NCBI GenBank assembly: GCA_015486145.1
Contig: WFSH01000078.1
Location: forward strand, 1 to 12,879
Direction of reading: 5' to 3'
Source: Mesoaciditogaceae bacterium
GTDB taxonomy: Bacteria; Thermotogota; Thermotogae; Mesoaciditogales; Mesoaciditogaceae
Length of the DNA stretch: 12,879 nucleotides
Below the pieces are notes generated by a model. That model was not told the origin of the DNA. It searched no databases and saw only the letters and a program-made list of their open reading frames with translations. Position 1 is the first letter of the stretch, and every line of letters begins with the position of its first letter. Both the position numbers and the translations under genes were made by a program. Positions 1 to 3,969 of the stretch are shown here, in pieces.

Positions 1-110
1 ATTTCCCATTTGTTGTCGGACGAGTTCCATTTGTAAATCGCTATTTCTACCGAAAAGGCAAAAGTTACCACAATCAACAACATCAGCATTACACACATTA
101 CTCTCTTCAT
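1..110 (-). CDS. Partial exported protein of unknown function (N-terminus only)
   Basis: The first 36 codons of a minus-strand gene start at the ATG on 110-108 and run off the left edge. The translation begins MKRVMCVMLMLLIVVTFAFS. A basic Lys-Arg start is followed by an uninterrupted hydrophobic stretch to about residue 18, and a plausible signal peptidase site lies after Ala-Phe-Ser (about residue 20), followed by a polar mature start (VEIAIYKWNSSDNKWE). This is a typical bacterial signal peptide, so the product is probably exported or periplasmic. An AAGGA-like ribosome binding site lies about 10 nt upstream, next to an unusual run of six G. The visible mature part is too short to assign a family. 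The gene is divergent from the AAA+ regulator, so control by that regulator is possible but unproven. Confidence 0.7.
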   Translation of the reverse strand, partial: MKRVMCVMLMLLIVVTFAFSVEIAIYKWNSSDNKWE

Positions 111-132
111 GCCCCCCACTTCCTTTATCGAA

Positions 133-152
133 AAAAGTTTTCACAAACTTTT
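133..152. repeat. AT-rich 8-bp hairpin upstream of the exported-protein gene
   Basis: AAAAGTTT (133-140) and AAACTTTT (145-152) are perfect inverted copies around a 4-nt loop. On the minus strand the hairpin would lie in the 5' leader, about 22 nt before the ATG of the exported-protein gene. It contains a single G-C pair, so it is weak as RNA and might equally be a DNA site or chance in AT-rich DNA. Confidence 0.25.
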
Positions 153-261
153 CTCATTTTTATTTTTGGTTTTTCCATCTTTTATTAGCGCAATTCGTTC
201 CAAATGGTTCTTTTCAAGATGCTGTGTTGAGGTGGGATTACTTTCGGGATACCTTTGACTT

Positions 262-280
262 TTCTGTGAAAACCGCTTCC
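262..280 (+). repeat. Imperfect direct repeat, distal copy, upstream of the AAA+ regulator
   Basis: The 19-mer at 262-280 matches the one at 320-338 at 16 of 19 positions; both begin TTCTGTG and share AAAC and GCTT blocks in register. The two copies are 58 bp apart. This copy is a degraded version of the palindrome at 325-340. Paired sites at this distance upstream of a regulator with a Fis-like DNA-binding domain could be its own binding sites; that is inference. Confidence 0.4.
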
Positions 281-324
281 GCGATGTGAAATGTATTTCT
301 TGAGACGGAAGGTAATTTCTTCTG

Positions 325-340
325 TGGAAACGGCTTTCCA
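325..340 (+). promoter_or_regulatory. Palindrome TGGAAACGGCTTTCCA over the -35 of the regulator gene
   Basis: TGGAAA (325-330) and TTTCCA (335-340) form a perfect 6-bp inverted repeat with a 4-nt centre. The right half is also the best -35 hexamer for the downstream gene, so a protein bound here would be expected to block or modulate that promoter. A second smaller palindrome, GAAAT-GT-ATTTC, lies at 288-299. Confidence 0.4.
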
Positions 341-364
341 AATTTTTGTAAAATGTGCTAATAT
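335..364 (+). promoter_or_regulatory. Candidate sigma-70-type promoter for the AAA+ regulator
   Basis: TTTCCA (335-340, four of six matches to TTGACA) and TAATAT (359-364, close to TATAAT) are separated by 18 bp. The start codon is 28 bp downstream of the -10, with GAGGGGGTG (375-383) as ribosome binding site. The match is moderate, and no transcript evidence is available. Confidence 0.45.
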
Positions 365-391
365 GATTTTGCAAGAGGGGGTGTTTTCACC

Positions 392-1702
392 ATGAAGATC
401 GTTTTTTTAGGCGATCCGTTACGAAATCTTGGTAGTTCTTTAGCGGATAGTGGTTTCTCAAAGGAAAATGTGGAAGTGTACGATGATGTGGAAAAATTAT
501 TGAACGGCCTTTTGTGTGGAGAAGAGTGTAGACGTGCGCTGATTTTAATTGGTCGTGAAAACTCGTCAAAGTCTCGGATCATCCGTGATTTCACGATTTC
601 GCACGGTATAACGGCGAGGATATTTGTTAACAAAGCTGATTTGACTTCGAAACTTGAAAATGGACTGATATTCTCATTTGATTTTGGTAATGGAGGATTG
701 AAAAATTACCTGTTAAATGTGAAAAAGCAAGTTTCTCGATTAGCCGGAATGAGCCAATTTGCGAGAAAGCTACGAGAAGATTTGGTGTTTTTTGCATTCA
801 GTGATGCCAGTTTGTTTTTGACCGGGGAAACTGGAACGGGGAAATCCATGGTTGCTCAAATTATTCACGCAATTTCTCATCGAAGGGAAAACAGATTTCT
901 CGAGTTGAATTGCGCCAATGTACCTGAAGATCTTTTGGAAAGTGAGCTTTTTGGTCACACTAAGGGGGCTTTCACAGGTGCATACACCAACAAAAAAGGT
1001 CTTCTTGAAGAAACGAACAACGGTGCTTTACTTCTCGATGAGATAGGTGAAATGCCTCAACACGTGCAATCAAAATTGTTGACAGCCATGGATAGTGGAA
1101 AATTTTTACCGATCGGTTCCAACAAAGAGATAAAAGTAGATGTGCGTTTTTATTCTGCCACCAATCAAGATCCGAGAAGACGCATGCGTTCGGATCTTTA
1201 TCACAGACTTTCGGAGTTAAAAATCGATATGATACCGCTTCGTGAAAGACGAGATGATATACCGATTCTTGTGGATAATTTTTTGGCTGATGTGGGATAT
1301 ACGATCAAATTTGAAAATTTTCCACCTGAAGTTCAGCGTGCATTTTTGGGTCACAATTACTCTGGAAATGTTCGTGAACTTAGAAATATCGTCACGCGGT
1401 TTGTGGAATTTTCCGAATCTCCCGGTGTTGAAAAGAATACAAAGTACGATCCAAATGCTTTTGCAAAAACAGAGCTTACGGAGCGTTTTGTAGAATCGAT
1501 GGTGGACCTTTACATGGCTCAAAGCGAGCCACTTAAAGACATAATGGAGAAACTTCACGCGCGCCTCGAGAGTGAGATTGTCAAAAAGGTCTTGCAAATG
1601 TGTAAATGGAACAAAGAAGAAGCTGCAAAGAAGCTCTCGGTAACACGCCGCACCATTGATAACATGATAAAAAGATATCATCTGGATCGACGCAACAAAT
1701 AA
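392..1702 (+). CDS. Sigma-54-type AAA+ transcriptional activator (NtrC family), orphan
   Basis: A 436-residue bacterial enhancer-binding protein. Family members use ATP hydrolysis to remodel sigma-54 RNA polymerase at -24/-12 promoters. Visible landmarks are Walker A GETGTGKS (145-152), the sigma-54-contacting loop GAFTGA (192-197), Walker B LLLDE (213-217), sensor I ATN (256-258), the arginine-finger region RSDLYHRL (266-273) and sensor II GNVRELRN (325-332). The C-terminus (about 395-430) is a Fis-like helix-turn-helix (EEAAKKLSVTRRTIDNMIKR). The first 115 residues alternate predicted strands and helices like a response-regulator receiver, but have no obvious phosphoacceptor Asp after the third strand and no conserved Lys, so the sensing mode is unknown. 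The loop between sensor I and the arginine finger looks about five residues short. ATG at 392 follows GAGGGGGTG at good spacing. No partner kinase is adjacent and the targets are unknown. Confidence 0.9.
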   Translation: MKIVFLGDPLRNLGSSLADSGFSKENVEVYDDVEKLLNGLLCGEECRRALILIGRENSSKSRIIRDFTISHGITARIFVNKADLTSKLENGLIFSFDFGNGGLKNYLLNVKKQVSRLAGMSQFARKLREDLVFFAFSDASLFLTGETGTGKSMVAQIIHAISHRRENRFLELNCANVPEDLLESELFGHTKGAFTGAYTNKKGLLEETNNGALLLDEIGEMPQHVQSKLLTAMDSGKFLPIGSNKEIKVDVRFYSATNQDPRRRMRSDLYHRLSELKIDMIPLRERRDDIPILVDNFLADVGYTIKFENFPPEVQRAFLGHNYSGNVRELRNIVTRFVEFSESPGVEKNTKYDPNAFAKTELTERFVESMVDLYMAQSEPLKDIMEKLHARLESEIVKKVLQMCKWNKEEAAKKLSVTRRTIDNMIKRYHLDRRNK

Positions 1703-1730
1703 GGGCAATTGTTGTTAAGAATTGCCCTTA
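1700..1730 (-). terminator. 11-bp hairpin, probable terminator of the rpsB-tRNA transcript
   Basis: TAAGGGCAATT (1700-1710) and AATTGCCCTTA (1720-1730) are perfect inverted copies around a 9-nt loop. Read on the minus strand the stem is followed by a T-rich tail (TTTGTTG), as expected for an intrinsic terminator of the tRNA-Ser end. Read on the plus strand it is followed by GAGAGATC with no T-tract, so it is a poor terminator for the AAA+ gene, whose TAA stop forms the base of the stem. Confidence 0.6.
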
Positions 1731-1741
1731 GAGAGATCAAT

Positions 1742-1828
1742 TGGCGGAGGCGCTGGGATTCGAACCCAGAAGGTGCAGAGCACCACCGATTTTCGAGACC
1801 GGCCCCTTAGCCGTTCGGGCACGCCTCC
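1742..1828 (-). tRNA. tRNA-Ser (anticodon CGA)
   Basis: Reading the minus strand from 1828, the acceptor GGAGGCG pairs with CGCCTCC near 1746-1752, followed by discriminator G and an encoded CCA (1744-1742). The anticodon stem CCGGT/ATCGG closes the loop CTCGAAA, giving anticodon CGA, which reads UCG. A long variable arm (GGTGCTCTGCACC) marks a class II tRNA, as expected for serine. The T-arm has GGTTCGAAT. Total length is 87 nt including CCA. It lies 27 nt downstream of tRNA-Arg, with no convincing promoter of its own in between. Confidence 0.97.
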
Positions 1829-1855
1829 ATCTCTATTAAATGATTTATACGCCAA

Positions 1856-1931
1856 TGGTGTGCCCGGTGGGAATCGAACCCACAGCCTTTGGATCCGGAG
1901 TCCAACGCTCTATCCGTTGAGCCACGGGCAC
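1856..1931 (-). tRNA. tRNA-Arg (anticodon CCG)
   Basis: Reading the minus strand from 1931, the acceptor GTGCCCG pairs with CGGGCAC, followed by discriminator A and an encoded CCA (1858-1856). The anticodon stem TTGGA/TCCAA encloses CTCCGGA, giving anticodon CCG for codon CGG. The T-arm GTGGG-TTCGATT-CCCAC is perfect, and the length is 76 nt. It begins 27 nt after the rpsB stop codon and is probably released from the rpsB transcript by processing, since no good promoter is visible in the gap. Confidence 0.97.
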
Positions 1932-1958
1932 ACTCTATTGATGTTAATCGTTCAATTG

Positions 1959-2801
1959 TCAATGATTTTCAATTTCTTCCACAGAAGATATTTTTTCTTC
2001 GGTCTGCACTACTGCTGGCTCTTCAGATCCTTCCACAATAACCTTTTCTGGTTCTGTGCCAGTCTTTTCTTGGACGGTGGAATTCTCAGTGTTTTCATTT
2101 TGCGGTTCTGAACTTCTTCCCTCTTTGCCTTCTATGTAAGCATCTGCTATTTTAGAAGTTATGAGTTTTATAGCTCGAATCGCATCATCATTTCCCGGTA
2201 TTATGTAATCGACGTCATCAGGATCACAATTTGTGTCAACCACGGCTATGGTTGGAATGTTGAGAAGCTGAGCTTCTCTTACGGCGTTGTATTCACGCTT
2301 GGGATCTACAATGTAGATCGCGTCTGGAATCTTTTTCATTTCTTTTACCCCACCGAGATATTTTCTCAGGCGTTCCAGCTCTTTTCTGAGAGAGTTAGCC
2401 TCTTTTATTGGCCTTTGCTCAATTGCGCCCTCCTCTTCCATTTTTTCCAATTCATGGAGTCTTTCTATCCTTTTGGAAATAGTGGAGAAATTGGTAAGGA
2501 GTCCCCCAACCCAACGTTTGTTGATGTAAAAAGCTCCACAACGTTTTGCCTCTTCTTCAATCGTTTGGGCACCTTGATGTTTGGTACAAACAAACATGAT
2601 GCTTTTGCCATTTTTCCCAAGTTCAAGTGCGAAATTGTAAGCTTCCTTCAGAAGAAGCACTGTTTTCTGGAGATCTATTATGTAGATCCCCTTTCTTGCT
2701 GTGTAAACATAAGGTTTCATTTTTGGGTTCCATCTTTTAGTCTGATGCCCAAAATGCACTCCCGCTTCCAGGAGTTGTTTCATCTTTATTATTTCTGTCA
2801 C
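1959..2801 (-). CDS. rpsB: 30S ribosomal protein S2
   Basis: A 280-residue S2, a late-assembling protein of the 30S subunit that bridges head and body and is needed for mRNA binding (and S1 recruitment where S1 exists). The family opening MKQLLEAGVHFGHQ lies at residues 7-20, with RWNPKM (23-28), GIYIIDLQKT (38-47), the coiled-coil segment at about 105-155 and VDTNCDPDDVDYIIPGNDDA (188-207). Residues from about 225 onward form an acidic, Glu-rich, low-complexity tail that makes it roughly 40 residues longer than E. coli S2. I chose the GTG at 2801-2799 as start because GGAGGTG precedes it by 5 nt; an in-frame ATG at 2831 would lie upstream of that site and inside the leader. It is followed by two tRNA genes, not by tsf. 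Confidence 0.96.
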   Translation of the reverse strand: MTEIIKMKQLLEAGVHFGHQTKRWNPKMKPYVYTARKGIYIIDLQKTVLLLKEAYNFALELGKNGKSIMFVCTKHQGAQTIEEEAKRCGAFYINKRWVGGLLTNFSTISKRIERLHELEKMEEEGAIEQRPIKEANSLRKELERLRKYLGGVKEMKKIPDAIYIVDPKREYNAVREAQLLNIPTIAVVDTNCDPDDVDYIIPGNDDAIRAIKLITSKIADAYIEGKEGRSSEPQNENTENSTVQEKTGTEPEKVIVEGSEEPAVVQTEEKISSVEEIENH

Positions 2802-2841
2802 AAAAACACCTCCATATGGTTTTGCCTCCACAACTATCCCT

Positions 2842-2875
2842 TCTTTCGATCACCTCTAAGGCACCAATCGAAAGA
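2842..2875 (-). promoter_or_regulatory. 9-bp leader hairpin upstream of rpsB
   Basis: On the minus strand TCTTTCGAT and ATCGAAAGA form a perfect 9-bp stem (2867-2875 with 2842-2850) around a 16-nt loop that can add a small CCT/AGG stem. It lies in the predicted leader between the extended -10 at 2900-2908 and the GTG at 2801. Leaders of rpsB in gammaproteobacteria are known sites of S2 feedback; whether this structure has that role is inference. Confidence 0.45.
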
Positions 2876-2899
2876 TCAAGTCGTGTGCGTTGTAAAGAA

Positions 2900-2908
2900 A
2901 TTATATCA
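2900..2908 (-). promoter_or_regulatory. Extended -10 promoter for rpsB-tRNA-Arg-tRNA-Ser
   Basis: The minus strand reads TGATATAAT, a consensus -10 preceded by the TGN extension. No recognisable -35 lies 16-18 bp upstream, which fits an extended -10 promoter. The predicted start near 2893 gives a leader of about 93 nt before rpsB. The region where a -35 would sit is covered by the inverted repeat at 2927-2955. Confidence 0.55.
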
Positions 2909-2926
2909 GAAGTTCTTTGAATTTAA

Positions 2927-2955
2927 GGTAACTTTTTCGAACACGTAAAGTTACC
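2927..2955. repeat. Perfect 9-bp inverted repeat between the divergent rpsB and rpsL promoters
   Basis: GGTAACTTT (2927-2935) and AAAGTTACC (2947-2955) are exact inverted copies separated by 11 bp. The half-site centres are 20 bp apart, about two DNA turns, the geometry of a dimeric protein site. The right arm ends 3 bp before the rpsL -35, and the left arm covers the usual -35 position of the rpsB promoter. It lies outside both predicted transcripts, so it is better read as a DNA operator than as an RNA hairpin. Confidence 0.5.
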
Positions 2956-2958
2956 ATA

Positions 2959-2988
2959 TTGACTATTCATGGTCTGCTGGTGTAGAAT
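2959..2988 (+). promoter_or_regulatory. Promoter of the rpsL (str-S10) cluster
   Basis: TTGACT (2959-2964, five of six) and TAGAAT (2983-2988, five of six) are separated by 18 bp, a good sigma-70-type promoter. The predicted start near 2995 leaves a leader of about 100 nt before rpsL. No other promoter of this quality was noticed by eye downstream in the cluster. Confidence 0.7.
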
Positions 2989-3039
2989 ACAAAAGCGTTG
3001 ATTCATTAAAAATTGATCGGGAATGGTGAAAGTGTTAAT

Positions 3040-3065
3040 TTGTTCCACAATTTTTTATTGAACAA
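3040..3065 (+). promoter_or_regulatory. Hairpin in the rpsL leader
   Basis: TTGTTC (3040-3045) and GAACAA (3060-3065) form a 6-bp stem; inside it AAT (3049-3051) can pair with ATT (3057-3059) around a run of T. It ends 8 nt before the ribosome binding site AAGGGAGG (3074-3081). The stem is AT-rich, so its stability at high growth temperature is doubtful. Confidence 0.3.
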
Positions 3066-3096
3066 CAGCTGAGAAGGGAGGCAAAGAAACCGACAA

Positions 3097-3474
3097 ATGC
3101 CTACAATAAATCAATTGATTAGGAAAGGACGACGCAAGACTAAAGGCAGAAGTAAGTCGCCAGCTCTTGGCGGGAATCCACAGAAAAGGGGTGTTTGTGT
3201 GCGTGTTACCACCACAACCCCTAAGAAACCTAATTCGGCACTGAGAAAAATTGCGAGGGTAAGGTTGACCAGTGGTGTGGAAGTGACGACGTATATTCCC
3301 GGCATTGGTCACAACTTACAAGAACATTCTGTGGTGCTTATTAGAGGAGGAAGAGTTAGGGATCTTCCTGGAGTTAGGTACAAGATCATAAGAGGAACCT
3401 TGGATGCAGAGGGTGTTGAAGGCAGGAAAAAAGCCAGAAGTAAATACGGTATGAAGCGTCCAAAAAGTGCATGA
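3097..3474 (+). CDS. rpsL: 30S ribosomal protein S12
   Basis: A 125-residue S12 with the family start MPTINQLIRKGRR. S12 sits at the decoding centre and controls accuracy. Conserved blocks are PQKRGVC (28-34), TPKKPNSALRK (41-51) and GHNLQEHSV (71-79). The second streptomycin-sensitive loop reads GGRVRDLPGVRY (84-95): Arg88 (counting Met) replaces the lysine called Lys87 in E. coli, while Lys43 and Lys44 of the first loop are retained. The start is fixed by family alignment, but the ribosome binding site GGAGG (3077-3081) lies 15 nt before the ATG, much further than for its neighbours. It is the first gene of the cluster; rpsG follows after 19 nt. Confidence 0.98.
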   Translation: MPTINQLIRKGRRKTKGRSKSPALGGNPQKRGVCVRVTTTTPKKPNSALRKIARVRLTSGVEVTTYIPGIGHNLQEHSVVLIRGGRVRDLPGVRYKIIRGTLDAEGVEGRKKARSKYGMKRPKSA

Positions 3475-3493
3475 GGTTCGGAGGTATTGAAGG

Positions 3494-3961
3494 ATGAGAA
3501 GACGAAAAGCCGAAATCAGACCCGTTTCTCCCGATCCGGTTTATCATGATGTGCTCGTGACAAAATTTATAAACAAAATCATGTGGGATGGGAAGAAGTC
3601 CAAAGCTCAGAGAATCTTTTATGGGGCAATGGAGGTACTTGCAAAAAAAACTGGAAAAGATCCGTTGGAAGTTTTCAAAAAGGCCTTTGAGAATGTTGCA
3701 CCTGTGTTAGAAGTTAGACCTAAAAGAGTTGGAGGCGCGACTTATCAGGTTCCGATAGAAGTTCAAGAACCTCGAAGAACTTCTCTTGCCGTTAGGTGGA
3801 TTGTGGAAGCCGCACGGACAAAAAAAGGCAAACCGATGAGCCAAAGGTTAGCTGAGGAACTTTTAAGTGCTTACGAAAGTACCGGTGCAGCGGTTAAGAA
3901 AAAAGAAGATGTCCAAAAGATGGCGGAGGCCAACAGAGCTTTTGCACACTACAGATGGTGA
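3494..3961 (+). CDS. rpsG: 30S ribosomal protein S7
   Basis: A 155-residue S7, the primary binder that nucleates assembly of the 30S head at the 3' domain of 16S rRNA and contacts the E-site tRNA. It opens MRRRKAEIRPVSPDPVYHD and has the family blocks FINKIMWDGKKSKAQRI (25-41), PKRVGGATYQVP (76-87), the beta-hairpin and RWIVEAAR (101-108), ending in ANRAFAHYRW. Length is standard. GGAGG (3480-3484) lies 9 nt before the ATG. The stop codon overlaps the ribosome binding site of fusA, 8 nt upstream of that start, which suggests coupled translation. S7 is the autogenous repressor of the str operon in E. coli; no matching target site was recognised here. Confidence 0.98.
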   Translation: MRRRKAEIRPVSPDPVYHDVLVTKFINKIMWDGKKSKAQRIFYGAMEVLAKKTGKDPLEVFKKAFENVAPVLEVRPKRVGGATYQVPIEVQEPRRTSLAVRWIVEAARTKKGKPMSQRLAEELLSAYESTGAAVKKKEDVQKMAEANRAFAHYRW

Positions 3962-3969
3962 GGTAATGT

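Noticed and set aside
188..202. Minus-strand TGGAACGAATTGC resembling a sigma-54 -24/-12 promoter
   Set aside because: GG and GC are 8 bp apart instead of the required 10, and sigma-54 tolerates little spacing change. No correct GG-N10-GC element was seen in this spacer.
141..374. 77-codon minus-strand open frame in the spacer before the AAA+ gene
   Set aside because: It would start at TTG with a C-rich, not purine-rich, stretch upstream, its composition is erratic and basic, and it overlaps the promoter and palindromes of the divergent gene.
1932..1962. TTGACA on the minus strand before tRNA-Arg as a separate tRNA promoter
   Set aside because: The hexamer overlaps the rpsB stop, and the only -10 at allowed spacing (AATAGA) would sit against the tRNA 5' end and start transcription inside the tRNA.
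1722..2111. 129-codon plus-strand open frame across both tRNA genes
   Set aside because: It is an antisense translation of the tRNAs and the rpsB end, a well-known kind of spurious protein call (GAGIRTQ, PGGNRTHSLW).
2802..2831. Upstream in-frame ATG giving a 290-residue S2
   Set aside because: The ten extra residues are not family-like and the clear GGAGGTG site lies downstream of that ATG, directly before the GTG at 2801.
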